Shown piece by piece: positions 17,901-27,700 of a stretch of 38,267 bases of DNA (the first letter of the stretch is position 1; every line of letters starts with the position of its first letter). The position numbers were made by a program, and so were the translations under genes. The stretch is from Cyclobacteriaceae bacterium. GTDB lineage: Bacteria > Bacteroidota > Bacteroidia > Cytophagales > Cyclobacteriaceae. The notes under the pieces are model-generated. The model was not told the DNA's origin, ran no database searches, and saw nothing but the letters and a program-made list of their open reading frames with translations. The DNA lies in the NCBI GenBank assembly GCA_027533395.1, contig JAPZUF010000035.1:1-38267 (forward strand). The letters are read 5' to 3'.

Positions 17901-18262
17901 CTTCTTGCTTTCTTAAACCATGGATGTTGATCGCTAGTGTGATTGAGTATTAACTCAGTAATTACTTTTATGCCACGTGCATGTGCTTCTTTTAAAAATT
18001 GTTTGAAGTCCGCCAAAGTACCATAATCCGGATGAATATCATTATGATTGATGACATCATATCCATCATCTTTTAATGGAGAAGGATAAAAGGGCAAAAG
18101 CCAAATAGCAGTTACTCCTAAATCTTCGAGGTAATCTAGTTTTTGAATCAAGCCTTGAAAATCACCTATGCCATCACCATTGCTATCGTAGAAAGAACGA
18201 ATCGATAACTCATAAATGATAGCATCTTTATACCACATTGTATCAGTGTGCCGTATGTTCAT
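14918..18262 (-). CDS. TreS-maltokinase fusion with degenerate TreS active site
   Basis: This 1114-residue two-domain protein has a trehalose-synthase-like GH13 domain (about 1-550) followed by a maltokinase/Pep2 domain (about 575-1100). The kinase half has its cap motif RWFGGKAK (596-603), HGDYHLGQ (from His955) with the catalytic Asp957, and DFEGEP (from Asp974), so it should phosphorylate maltose to maltose-1-phosphate with ATP. In the TreS half the acid/base Glu248 (LLAEANLWPED) and Asp315 (LRNHDELGLD) are kept. However, the nucleophile site reads DGFRLSSIAFLY, with Ser206 where family members have Asp, and SYQPELNFENP and GYDVINHNDIHP also depart from the usual SHQPDLNFDNP and GYDIADY. 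Trehalose isomerisation is therefore probably lost. It lies between glgE and glgB with gaps of 13 and 3 bp. Confidence 0.9.
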   Translation of the reverse strand: MNIRHTDTMWYKDAIIYELSIRSFYDSNGDGIGDFQGLIQKLDYLEDLGVTAIWLLPFYPSPLKDDGYDVINHNDIHPDYGTLADFKQFLKEAHARGIKVITELILNHTSDQHPWFKKARRSKAGTRLRDYYVWSETPEKYKDARVLFADETNSNWSWDNEAKAYYWHRFRSYQPELNFENPEVQLELTKVVDFWLKLGVDGFRLSSIAFLYEEEDTSCENLPQTHAFLRRLRAYIDKHYKNRVLLAEANLWPEDAATYFGKGEDECHLSFYFPLMPRLFLGLRTEDSYPIVDIMEQTPTIPESTQWLLFLRNHDELGLDMVTDEEKDYLFKAYATDASSKFNKGIRRRLAPMLDNDRRKIELLHTLLFSLPGTPILYYGDEIGMGDNVYLGDRFGVRTPMQWNMNLNAGFSTANPQKLHLPVITDPVYRYESVNVATQEENTSSLIWWMKQVMAMRKRLNVFGRGSMKFIESSNAKVLCFARSHEKQTVIVVANLSQFSQYTTLKLTDYKDCDVTEVFSQNRFMNVGEGEYALTIGPYGYFWLQVDAAEKLKTGETQADLYFHKTDISWDRLLTNYNELRVFERKVFPGFMRKCRWFGGKAKVVTKVSVNRIIPVKVDGVTYYFVVVEVSYAQRLPELYFIPLSFAPADNVVEQFDFTPQSVLCRVEIQGKPGFVIDASYDKAFRSFLFASMEKGFKVKSEEGVLEFNNSVYAKLSSKNGIDSKILKSDQSNTAIIFNDEYFFKFYRKIENEINPDLEILRFLSESTSFSNSPRYSGSVEFKDNTGKVMVFGLLQVKVENQGEAWGMAVDSVGRFFDRVMAKAKNEKLPRLINKAAIKFEEAPELIQEFIGRGFYERVVRLGHRTAEMHLALASDNQDPAFAPESFNANYQRSLYASLRKLVRDRLNLLEQSIHKLDDNTKKLAKKVLDSEDTILTCFKEIYEIKIDAIKTRIHGDYHLGQVLFTGKDFVIIDFEGEPGFSFSERRLKKNPFKDVAGMMRSFHYAAFGKILLNENYRDRDLEFLEAWAEQWQHYVSRFYLGAYMDRMGMGAELTEEYDTLIRTFLIEKAIYELGYELNGRPDWTVIPLRGIDYLINRYVGEKEEKSKRKKSKA

Positions 18263-18275
18263 AGGCTTTAAATTT

Positions 18276-20207
18276 TTATAGATTAGATTCGTGTATGCTT
18301 ACTTCAAAAAGATGGAAAGGCATACGATTCGGATCAAGCTCTACGTAATTCCATTCTTGTGTCCAGGTGTAGTTTTCGCCAGTCATCACATCTTTTAACT
18401 TTACATTAATTCCCTTTTGAGTATTCTTCAAATCACTTGATAATTGAAGATAACCTGCTTGTTTATTATGTTGATCCAAATTGATAACAACCAAAACGCG
18501 GTTACTATTATCGTCTGACTTTTTATAGAATGCTAACAAATTAGGATTTTCGATATTTAAAAACTCGATATTCCAAGTGCTTTGCAAAGCTAAATTTGAT
18601 TTCCTTGTTTTATTGAGAATCGTCATGATGTCAGTAATGCGATTGGTTTTCTTCCAATCATAATGCTTTACTTCATACTTTTCAGAATCGTTGAATTCTT
18701 CCTTGCCATTCCATGGCGTATTATCAAGCAATTCGTAAGCCGGACCATATATACCATAGTTAGATGATAGAGTTGCCGCCAAGGCCAAACGAATAATAAA
18801 CATATTCTCTCCTTGATAATGCAAATGATAAGGAAGGATATCGGGTGTTGTTGGCCAGAAATTAGGTCGGAAATAATCTCTTGAGGATGTATGAACCAAC
18901 TCATTCATGTATTGCATCAATTCAGCTTTGGTTACGCGCCAAGTGAAATAAGTATAACCTTGTGTGAAACCAACTTTGGCAAGCGATGCCATAATCTTTG
19001 GCCGAGTAAAAGCTTCGGATAAGAAAATTACATCTTCGTATTTTTTATTGGTTTCTGCAATAACCCACTGCCAGAATGGTATAGGTTTGGTATGAGGATT
19101 ATCTACCCTGAAAACTTTAACTCCACAATCTATCCAAAAGAATACTACTGATTTTAATTCTTCCCAAAGTTCTTGCCAGCTTTCACATTCATAATCGAAA
19201 GGATAAATATCCTGGTATTTTTTGGGTGGGTTTTCAGCGTATTGAATACTTCCATCAGGTCTTTGTTTAAACCATTCCGGATGTTCTTTTACATAAGGAT
19301 GATCAGGCGCACACTGAAAGGCCAAATCTAAAGCAATGTCAATTCCGTGTTCGTTTGCTTTTTTTATTAAATTCTTGTAATCATCTAAAGTTCCCAAGTC
19401 CGGGTGAATGGCTTTATGCCCACCTTCATCACTACCTATAGCCCAAGGTGATCCTGGTTCACCGCTCACAGATCGCACGTTATTGTTCTTTCCTTTTCTA
19501 TTGATTTTACCAATAGGATGCACCGGAGGCATATAGAGCACATCGAAACCCATTGAGGCGATACGAGGTAACAATTTTTCTACATCTCTTAATGTTCCGT
19601 GTTTACCATTTAAAGAAGCTGAACGTGGAAATAGTTCGTACCATGTTGTGAAATTAGCTCTGTGTTCTTCGATTTGTAAGCTGTAAATATTTGACTCAGT
19701 TTGAAATTGCTTATCAGGATGATTAACAACAATTTCTTCAAATTCTTTGCTTTGTATCCAAGCTACGTTTTCAGCAAATTTTGTTTTATCTTCTAGTTGG
19801 TTGGCTAGCTTTACAATCTTTTTATCGGTGCTTAATTTTTTAAGAAAGATTGCTCCTTCTAATAATTCAACTGATACATCTACCTTAGCATTTGCCTTTT
19901 TGATAAAGCCATCGTACCAGGTTTCAAAATGATCTATCCAGGCATGAATTTGAAACTCATACAAACCTTTTTCAGGAATGAAAAGTGAAGTCTCCCACTC
20001 ATCATTTTGTTTATGTGTTAACGATTGCTTTAACCATTTCTTCTCTTGCTTTTTTCTGTACAAAACTTCAGCTCTGATATGGTCGTGACCATCCGTAAAA
20101 ATGTGAGCCTTAAAGGTTACAAGTTCTTTAACAGTTCTCTTTGCTGGATATAGTCCACTCTCTACTTGTGGTTGTACATTTTCAATAATTACTCGGGAAC
20201 GGGTCAT
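18276..20207 (-). CDS. glgE: Alpha-1,4-glucan:maltose-1-phosphate maltosyltransferase
   Basis: The 643-residue GH13 enzyme extends alpha-1,4-glucan by transferring maltosyl units from maltose-1-phosphate. The N-terminal GlgE-specific domain (about 1-120, with RVIIENVQPQVESGLYPAKR) is present. The diagnostic KVFRVDNPHTKPIPFWQW holds the nucleophile Asp369, FLSEAFTRP the acid/base Glu398, and WPTTPDILPY the third acidic residue Asp456. The spacing matches that of characterised GlgE enzymes. HGTLRDVEKLLPRIASMGFD and PVHPIGKINRKGKNN are also typical. It has no signal peptide, so it is cytoplasmic. It follows the second amylase by three bases and feeds GlgB encoded two genes on. Confidence 0.95.
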   Translation of the reverse strand: MTRSRVIIENVQPQVESGLYPAKRTVKELVTFKAHIFTDGHDHIRAEVLYRKKQEKKWLKQSLTHKQNDEWETSLFIPEKGLYEFQIHAWIDHFETWYDGFIKKANAKVDVSVELLEGAIFLKKLSTDKKIVKLANQLEDKTKFAENVAWIQSKEFEEIVVNHPDKQFQTESNIYSLQIEEHRANFTTWYELFPRSASLNGKHGTLRDVEKLLPRIASMGFDVLYMPPVHPIGKINRKGKNNNVRSVSGEPGSPWAIGSDEGGHKAIHPDLGTLDDYKNLIKKANEHGIDIALDLAFQCAPDHPYVKEHPEWFKQRPDGSIQYAENPPKKYQDIYPFDYECESWQELWEELKSVVFFWIDCGVKVFRVDNPHTKPIPFWQWVIAETNKKYEDVIFLSEAFTRPKIMASLAKVGFTQGYTYFTWRVTKAELMQYMNELVHTSSRDYFRPNFWPTTPDILPYHLHYQGENMFIIRLALAATLSSNYGIYGPAYELLDNTPWNGKEEFNDSEKYEVKHYDWKKTNRITDIMTILNKTRKSNLALQSTWNIEFLNIENPNLLAFYKKSDDNSNRVLVVINLDQHNKQAGYLQLSSDLKNTQKGINVKLKDVMTGENYTWTQEWNYVELDPNRMPFHLFEVSIHESNL

Positions 20208-20210
20208 GTT

Positions 20211-21758
20211 TTATTGTAGGATTATAGTACCAAACGCTGGGACAAAAACTTGTTTATCTTTAAGCATGCCACCTCGCGTTTCAAATATTATTTCATTGTA
20301 ATCAGATAATGAAGAAGGAATATCAATAGCAATTTCTACGTCAGCCAAATTGTGAAGAACCCATTGACTTTTATCTTGATATGATCGAGTAAAAGAAATG
20401 ATTTCTTTAATATTCAAATTAGCTTCATCAATTGAGCCAAGACTTAATGCTGTTGATTGGTTTCTGAAAGCTATCCATTTTTTGTAATAATGATAAATGG
20501 AGGTTTGATCCAACACTTGCTGATTAGCTGGTTTAACCGTTAACGCTGTACTATATGTTGAAGGATACCAATTACTTTGTGCAGCATCTTTACCTGGTAA
20601 ATCCCAAACGAATGATTCTCTTTGACCTCTGTCTTGATCTATTTTAGGACCTAACATCCCTATTTCTTCACCTTGGTAGATATAAGGTGTTCCAGGTAAG
20701 CTCATCAAGATAGAAACAGCTAACTTCATTTTGTCTACATCACCATTCAATTCAGTTAATGTTCTACTTTGATCGTGATTGCGGATAAATGTAGCATCAA
20801 TAAAATCAGGTGTGATGCTGTGATAATAGTCAAAAATCTCCTTGTATTTTTTTACCAATCTTAAACTATCATTTCCTTTATTAACCACTTCCGTAATTGC
20901 ATAGCCCATGTCGAAATTAAAAAGAGATGGAAGTCCTTTTAAATAAGGAGCAACAGTTTTAGCATCCGACCATACTTCACCTACTAAATAAGCATTAGGT
21001 TTCATCTTAATGATTTCCCCTCTGAATTCTTCCCAAAAAAGGTGATTGTCGGTAGCACGAACTGTTGGAAAAATATGTTTAGCCGCGTCTAAGCGAAAAC
21101 CATCTACTCCAATATCTACTAACCAAAATTTAGCCGCATCATAAATCTCTTGCCTAACTTTCGGGTTATCAAAATTTAAATCAGGAGTTTGACCATTGAA
21201 ATAACCATAGTATAACTCACCGTTAGCTTCGCCAGGTACTTCATGCCACTTTTGCACATTATCCGTATCAGGTCCTGCTACCTCATCTTGCTCTAACAAA
21301 GCGACTGAATCTTGCGATGCCCATACATAATAATCTCGGTATGGATTATCTTTTCCTTTTTTAGCTTCAATAAACCATGGATGATCATCTCCAGTATGGT
21401 TAATGATAAAGTCTGTAATGATTTTGATATTTCGTTTGTGCGCCTCTCGTAATAGTTCTTTAAAATCTTCAATGGTGCCATACTCCGGATCGATGCCTTT
21501 ATAATCTATCACATGGTATTTGTGGTAAGTATTAGAAGGCATAATCGGCATCAACCATAAACCATTTACACCTAAATCAACAAAGTAATCGAGTTTAGAA
21601 GTTAAGCCTTTGATGTCTCCTTTTCCATCACCATTACTGTCGGCAAAAGCCATAACAAATAATTCATATTTTACACCATATGGAAATTCAACTGACATTT
21701 TTTCATCTTTTACACTACACGACAATAACAAGAAACAAAAGAGTAAACACTTTTTCAT
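20211..21758 (-). CDS. GH13 alpha-amylase-family lipoprotein
   Basis: The 515-residue enzyme has a lipoprotein signal (MKKCLLFCFLLLSC, Cys14), so it probably acts in the periplasm or on the outer membrane. A metal-binding loop ADSNGDGKGD lies at about 39-48. The GH13 residues are complete: Asp224 in DGFRLDAAKHIFP, Glu261 in LVGEVWSD and Asp329 in IRNHDQSR. The QGEEIGMLG motif and C-terminal beta domain follow. It most likely hydrolyses alpha-glucans or maltodextrins to small oligosaccharides such as maltose; exact specificity cannot be read. Its start overlaps the preceding amylase gene by 4 bp and its stop lies three bases before glgE. Confidence 0.88.
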   Translation of the reverse strand: MKKCLLFCFLLLSCSVKDEKMSVEFPYGVKYELFVMAFADSNGDGKGDIKGLTSKLDYFVDLGVNGLWLMPIMPSNTYHKYHVIDYKGIDPEYGTIEDFKELLREAHKRNIKIITDFIINHTGDDHPWFIEAKKGKDNPYRDYYVWASQDSVALLEQDEVAGPDTDNVQKWHEVPGEANGELYYGYFNGQTPDLNFDNPKVRQEIYDAAKFWLVDIGVDGFRLDAAKHIFPTVRATDNHLFWEEFRGEIIKMKPNAYLVGEVWSDAKTVAPYLKGLPSLFNFDMGYAITEVVNKGNDSLRLVKKYKEIFDYYHSITPDFIDATFIRNHDQSRTLTELNGDVDKMKLAVSILMSLPGTPYIYQGEEIGMLGPKIDQDRGQRESFVWDLPGKDAAQSNWYPSTYSTALTVKPANQQVLDQTSIYHYYKKWIAFRNQSTALSLGSIDEANLNIKEIISFTRSYQDKSQWVLHNLADVEIAIDIPSSLSDYNEIIFETRGGMLKDKQVFVPAFGTIILQ

Positions 21759-23551
21759 AGTTGCACTTTAAATATGTAACTCGAATAAGGTTTGAGAGAA
21801 AGTGAAGTTTTAAAATCTTTCACTTCCAATTCATTAGTTTGATTCAATTGATCTTTCCACTTCGAATCTTTTAATTTTGGTAATGTTACTTGCAGATTTT
21901 CAGGAATAACTAATTCAATCTGCATTGGAACGTCATTAAAGGAATTGATGATGAGTAATACTTCATTCTCAGTATATCTTAAAAAAGCATGGACGTCATT
22001 CCCAAAGTTGGCTTTTTCAACATTGTAAGTTGTTATATCGGCATACTTACCTCCTACTATAGCCTCGTTGCTCTGAGCAAAATTTAAAATCGTTTGATAA
22101 TATTGTCGCAAATCTTTTTGCCCTTGCGATAGAAGTGAGTCATTGCAATTTCCGTTGTTGTACCACTTCTGATGTTCTGGTGCAGACCAATAATCAAAAA
22201 TGGTTGTTCTTCCATCTTCTCCTCCAAAACCTTCTGCACCTTTACCGGGCTCTCCCACTTCTTGTCCAAAGTAGATCATCACCGGACCTTGATCAATGGT
22301 AGCACTGATTGTCATCGCAGGAATTGCTCTAAATGGATTACCTGCAAAGAAAGGCGAAGCGATTCGCTGTTCATCATGATTTTCTAAAAAGTGAAGCATG
22401 TGTTGGGTTACACCATTTAACCTTTCTTGAATTTCAGGGATATCACTTGTGTTTCTCTTTTTATCTATCAATAGACGTAGTGTATCATACAACAAAACTT
22501 TTTCATATAGATAATCGAATCCTCCAGTGGAAATATATTTTCTGTAGGCATCTGGATTATAAATTTCTGCTATGAAAAGAATTTCAGGATTTACTTTTTT
22601 GACTTGCGGAATAACCCAATTCCAAAATTCCACAGGAACCATTTCTGCAACATCACATCTAAAGCCATCCACTTTTTTGTTTGCCCAAAAAACCAGAATG
22701 TCGCGCATTTTTTCCCAAGTATTTGGAATGGGCTCAAAATAATTTGTTTTATTGTTGAGTATATCTACACCGTAATTAAGCTTAACAGTTTCAAACCATT
22801 CATTAATTCCTGGTGAAGAGGTGAATTGATCATTTCCTGTAACTTTTGCAGGACTTTCTTGGTAACGGCCATCTTTCTCAGGAAAAAATGTTTTGGTGAT
22901 GGCTGCACTTTCTTCAGGAACTTTAAAAGATTCTCCCGGTAAATAATAAAAGTTATTGTTTGGCAAGAAAGCTTTTGTTTGATCATCTCCTTCTCCTAAA
23001 TCTTTAACACCTGTTGGCTTTTGATCTGATTGGTAAGAACGAGCAACATGGTTAGGAATGAAATCGATGATCACTTTTAAATTTTGTTGATGTGTTCGTT
23101 CGATCAATTGCTCGAACTCATTCATTCTATTTTTAACATCAACAGCTAAATCAGGATCAACATCATAATAATCTTTAATCGCATAAGGCGAACCCGCTCT
23201 TCCTTTGATTACATCTGGGTCATCTTTCTTTATTCCAAACGCTGAGTAGTCAGTCATGATAGCGTGTTCCAAAACGCCTGTATACCATACATGCGTGATA
23301 CCCAATTTTTTCAGTTCAACTAAAACAGTGTCTGTTATATCATTGAATTTACCTACACCATTTTCCTGAATTGTGCCATAAGGCTTATTGGTGGTGTTTT
23401 TATTGCTAAACAAACGCGTAAGCATTTGGTAAACGACTACTTTTTTGCTTGTTGTTGGTATCATCTCGCTTGGTATTTTTTCATCCTTGCTTTGGCAAGC
23501 AAAAAGCAAAAGAAAAATAAGGGTAAAAGAGAGTAAGTTTCGACATGTCAT
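21755..23551 (-). CDS. GH13 alpha-amylase-family lipoprotein (first gene of operon)
   Basis: The 598-residue protein has a lipoprotein signal ending LLLFAC (Cys19). The GH13 barrel retains Asp300 (DGFRCDVAEMVP), Glu329 (FIAEIYN) and Asp393 (FLENHDEQR). Other signs are VVYQMLTRLF at the start of the barrel, VIIDFIPNHVARSY (region I) and YFGQEVGEPG. An insertion of about 90 residues between region I and region II (about 172-260) is longer than in the neighbouring amylase. Its activity is probably alpha-glucan hydrolysis. It heads the seven-gene minus-strand operon and overlaps the next gene by 4 bp. An 85-bp gap to the cytochrome gene upstream may hold the operon promoter. Confidence 0.85.
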   Translation of the reverse strand: MTCRNLLSFTLIFLLLFACQSKDEKIPSEMIPTTSKKVVVYQMLTRLFSNKNTTNKPYGTIQENGVGKFNDITDTVLVELKKLGITHVWYTGVLEHAIMTDYSAFGIKKDDPDVIKGRAGSPYAIKDYYDVDPDLAVDVKNRMNEFEQLIERTHQQNLKVIIDFIPNHVARSYQSDQKPTGVKDLGEGDDQTKAFLPNNNFYYLPGESFKVPEESAAITKTFFPEKDGRYQESPAKVTGNDQFTSSPGINEWFETVKLNYGVDILNNKTNYFEPIPNTWEKMRDILVFWANKKVDGFRCDVAEMVPVEFWNWVIPQVKKVNPEILFIAEIYNPDAYRKYISTGGFDYLYEKVLLYDTLRLLIDKKRNTSDIPEIQERLNGVTQHMLHFLENHDEQRIASPFFAGNPFRAIPAMTISATIDQGPVMIYFGQEVGEPGKGAEGFGGEDGRTTIFDYWSAPEHQKWYNNGNCNDSLLSQGQKDLRQYYQTILNFAQSNEAIVGGKYADITTYNVEKANFGNDVHAFLRYTENEVLLIINSFNDVPMQIELVIPENLQVTLPKLKDSKWKDQLNQTNELEVKDFKTSLSLKPYSSYIFKVQL

Positions 23552-23636
23552 TCTTAAAGATAAAGAGGTGAACGTGCCGAAATGATAAAAAGCGAGTAAA
23601 AAAATCAGAAATCGATTGCAATAAACCCAAAATGGG

Positions 23637-24008
23637 CTAATTCACTTTAAAACTTAATATGTAAGCAGCCATTTCACGTGCATCTTCTTCGCTTATATCA
23701 TTATGTGGTAACATGGCTATATCTCCCCAAACGCCAGAACCTCCTACAATAATTTTACGTGCTAAATAAGTTTGCGCTGTATCAACATTTGCATAACGTA
23801 AAGCTACAGCTTCGTAGGATGGTCCAATTAATCTGTTTTTTGTATGGTGACATGTTTGACAGTCGCTACTTTCAATCAAAACTTGTCCGCGTGGTAAGGT
23901 TTCTTCAGTTGAAATATTTTTCGTTTGTTCCTTTGTGGTTTCTTTTTTAGAACCACACGCCCACAAAAAAATGCTAATGATTAAAGAAAGAAAATGCAAT
24001 TTTTTCAT
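23637..24008 (-). CDS. Cytochrome c lipoprotein
   Basis: The 123-residue protein has a lipoprotein signal (SLIISIFLWAC, Cys18) and a single class I cytochrome c domain. The haem-binding motif is CQTCH at about residues 54-58, and a distal Met ligand is likely in IAMLPHNDIS near residue 103. The C-terminal helix REMAAYILSF is typical. It probably carries electrons in the periplasm, partner unknown. It follows the YdcF-like gene by three bases and is probably in the ABC transporter operon; the glucan operon begins 85 bp downstream. Confidence 0.85.
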   Translation of the reverse strand: MKKLHFLSLIISIFLWACGSKKETTKEQTKNISTEETLPRGQVLIESSDCQTCHHTKNRLIGPSYEAVALRYANVDTAQTYLARKIIVGGSGVWGDIAMLPHNDISEEDAREMAAYILSFKVN

Positions 24009-24011
24009 AAC

Positions 24012-24782
24012 TCAAATATATCCCATTGCTTTGTAGGCAACAAAGCCAACCCATTCTTTTAATACTCTTTGCCAATGGTGAATAGCATCTACGGATGGCA
24101 CTAACCACGCGTCAGGTGTTGCCCTAAAAGTTCTTGCTTTAAAATCGCAGGTGAAATAATCAGGATTGAAATTTTGTTTGCGAAAGCAAGCCAAAGCCCG
24201 TCTCATGTGTAAAGCAGATGTAATGATCACTGTTTCTTCTTGATGGATACTTAACTGATTTAAAATCTTTACAGTTTCAACAGCATTTTCGTACGTATTA
24301 TCAGCAATTGTATCTAGTAAGATATCTTGTTCAGGAACACCTACACGTAGTAAGAATTTTTGTAATTCGAACGCCTCTTTAAACTTTGTGTTAACTAAAC
24401 TACCATCTCCACCAGTTATCAAAATCTTTTCAATCTTTTTCAATTGATACAATTCGTATGCATGTACAATGCGATCGGCTGAATGACTAAAGTAAACTCT
24501 ATCAGTAGGTGCATTAGCATGAGTGCTGGCAATGCCTGTAAGAACGACACCAACTTTGTATTCTTTAATCTCAGCGTAAGGTTTTGTTGGAAGTTCCCAT
24601 TGATTTAATAATAAATTGATGATTAAGGGATTTGAAAAAAACAGAAGCAAAAAAAATGCTGAATAAAAAAATCTTTTTTTCCATCTCTCTTTTTTTATCA
24701 ACAAACCTAAGAAAACTAAAAGAACAACGATAATTATCGGTTGCGTTAGGTATCCTAAAATTTTTGATAAAAAGAAAAACAT
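24012..24782 (-). CDS. YdcF/ElyC/SanA-family membrane protein (DUF218)
   Basis: The 256-residue protein has two N-terminal membrane helices (about 13-29 and 38-56) followed by a DUF218 domain: VGVVLTGIA at about 79-87, DRIVHAYELYQ, ILITGGDGS, DTYENAVET-like DNTYENAVETVKIL, and VIITSALHMRRALACF. ElyC and SanA of this family affect envelope integrity or peptidoglycan precursor use, but the biochemical activity is not settled. Its start overlaps the ABC transporter stop by one base, indicating translational coupling. Confidence 0.82.
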   Translation of the reverse strand: MFFFLSKILGYLTQPIIIVVLLVFLGLLIKKERWKKRFFYSAFFLLLFFSNPLIINLLLNQWELPTKPYAEIKEYKVGVVLTGIASTHANAPTDRVYFSHSADRIVHAYELYQLKKIEKILITGGDGSLVNTKFKEAFELQKFLLRVGVPEQDILLDTIADNTYENAVETVKILNQLSIHQEETVIITSALHMRRALACFRKQNFNPDYFTCDFKARTFRATPDAWLVPSVDAIHHWQRVLKEWVGFVAYKAMGYI

Positions 24783-27700
24783 TATTTGCTATACATAGGG
24801 TTAGTGATGTTACCTAAACCATCAATAATTCTTCTTAACAAATCAAAATACAATGCAATAGCTAGTAAAAGAGTCATTGCCCAGATAACTGATAAATTAA
24901 AATAAAGGGTATCTATATTGGTATTCAGAAAATGTTTCCTTGGCATGTAGAATTGGGCGTTAAAATCTACTAAGTGATCTGGTTCTGGATCTTTATATAC
25001 TGGATAAATTTTTTGAATTAAGCGATGATCTTTTTCAATAATCCGATGTGGCTCCGCAGTATTTTTTACGAATTCTGCAATTGCTTCATTACGGTAAGAT
25101 AATTTGAATTTTTCAAATGCTGCTTCTTCTTCAGATGTCTTAGTCAGAGATTGAATCTTCTTTTCTTTCTCCATATCTGCTTTATTAAAACGCTTGATAT
25201 AAAATTGACGAATGGCGTTAATAAAATCTGTTGTTTCATTAAAAACCTCACCTGAAAATTTATTCTTATAAAGTTTATCAATAAAGGCTTTTCTTTCTAC
25301 ACCTATTATTTCAATTTCATTCAACAACTCATTTCTTAATAAAAGAAAATCATCTTGCACTTTGTTACTGATGTTAGGTTCTGTTGACTGATAATATTGC
25401 ATACAATATTGCAATCGCGTTTCTAATTCCGGGATTAAATAAATTTTCTTAAAATCAGCATTCGACATTACTTTATCATAAGGATAAAATTCCTTTTCAA
25501 ATTTATTGTCTTTAAACTGAGCCACCATAGCTGCCTCAAATGCCCAACGCGATGCCATTAAATCACCTACTAAAGGAACAGTGGACGTATTTCCAATTGC
25601 AGGATTGAGTTTATCAAATCGCACCACTACACCACTTAAAATTAATTGTGGAATAATTAACAAGGGTATCAAAATATAAATTGTAACAGCTGAATTAAAA
25701 GCTGAAGAAATATTCAATCCCAAAATATTAGCAAAGCATGACACTGAAAACAAAATTGCCCAATGTGTTAACAACATTCCTTCTATCCCCAGTATTGCGT
25801 TTCCTACCAAAACGAAAGTAAAGGTTTGAATAGCAGAGAGAATAAAGAGAATTGAAATTTTAGAAAAGATATAACTACTTCTACTTAAATGCAAAAATGC
25901 TTCTCTTTTCAATATTTTTCTATCTCGAATAATTTCTTCTGCACTTACTGTTAAACCCATGAAGAGAGCAACAATTACACTCATGAAAAAGTACGCAGGA
26001 ATATTGAGATTAGTGCCAAATACATAACCTAAATGAATTTTATCATCAACATTATAATAGCGCACGATAAAAGCTAAGATAAAAGCCAGTAAAGGAGCCT
26101 CTAAAAAATTAATAATGAGATATTGTTTGTTGTGCAGTTTTGCCTGTATATCACGCATACTGAATAAATGCGCTTGTTTGATTCTGCCAGGTATTCTTAA
26201 GGTTGATTCAGGTTTTTCAGAAACTGTTTTTACAGGAGATAATTTTTCATTCTTTTTATAGGAACGGTTCCATGTCTCTGCTGAAATTTTTCTTTCTCCA
26301 GTAAAATTCCCAAACTCATCTATTACTTTGGTTTCGATGATATTAAAAATTTGTTCAGGATTAACATTACCACAAGTTGGGCATTCACCTTCGTTACTAT
26401 CTAAAAGATTGATGCTCTTTTTAAAATAAATCACAGCATCAATCGGATTGCCATAATAAATCTGAAATCCGCCAGTATCTAAAATCAATAGTTTATCAAA
26501 CATTTTGAAAATGTCTGATGACGGTTGATGGATAACCGTGAAAACTAATTTCCCTTTGAGCGAAAGTTCTTTTAATAAGTCGATGATATTTTCTGAATCG
26601 CGGGAGGACAAACCACTAGTTGGTTCATCACAAAATAATACAGCCGGTTCGCGCAATAATTCTAAACCAATGTTTAATCTTTTTCGTTGGCCTCCACTGA
26701 TTGTTTTGCGCAAAGGAGAGCCAACTTTTAAATCTTTTGTTTCAGATAATCCTAAATCTTCTAAAACTCTTAAAACAAGTTTATCTATTTCTTCTTCTGA
26801 TTTATTATTGAAGCAAAGTTTAGCTGCATAGTATAAATTTTGATATACAGTTAAATCTTCAATGAGTAGATCATCTTGCGGAACAAAACCAATAACACCT
26901 TCAATTTTTTCAGGCTCTTTATGTATATCTACACCGTTGATAAATACTTGACCTGCAGAAGGCTTCTCTGTTCCATTTAAAACATGCAATAAAGTAGATT
27001 TTCCTGCACCACTTGCGCCCATCAGAGCAATTAACCGACCGGATTCTTCTATTACATTGACATTGCGCAAGCCAAGTTTTCCATTTTTAAATTTGAATGA
27101 AATGTTTTTGGCTTCGAAAGAAATTTTTTGTCCCGCAGCAAAGTTTTTGTATACACTTAACACATCGCCATAATAAACGGGGTCGTAAAGGTCACTCCAA
27201 CGCAATGTGCCACCCACAGGCAAAATTCTTACACCTCCGGATTTTAGAGGCACTCCATTTAGAAAAACATCTGCATGACCTGCGTATTTCAACACATACA
27301 AATTGGCTGATGCAATCCAAACTACAGCTACAAAGCCATGCAAACCATGTCGGTGTAAATGAAAGGCTTTATTAAGCTTTCCTTCACTTTCCAAATCAAT
27401 AACCAAAACATTTTCAACATCTAATGCTGACGGTATTTGTGCTGCGAGAAATGTTTCTAATAATTCAGTCTCTTGGTCGTCTATATTGAAGGCGCGAGAT
27501 ACAACTTTTACCAGCTCATCTTCTCTTTTGCTGATGGTACCATCTGCTGCAATAATGCGAATAAGTTCAAGAACAATTACAACTTTTTGCTTTTGAGTTA
27601 CTTCCAAGCTAACTTCTTTACAAGCTTGAATCAATTGTTGTTCTTCACTGGTAGATGCGTCTGTTTGACTTACTAAACCTTCAAAAATTTTAAGGTAATC

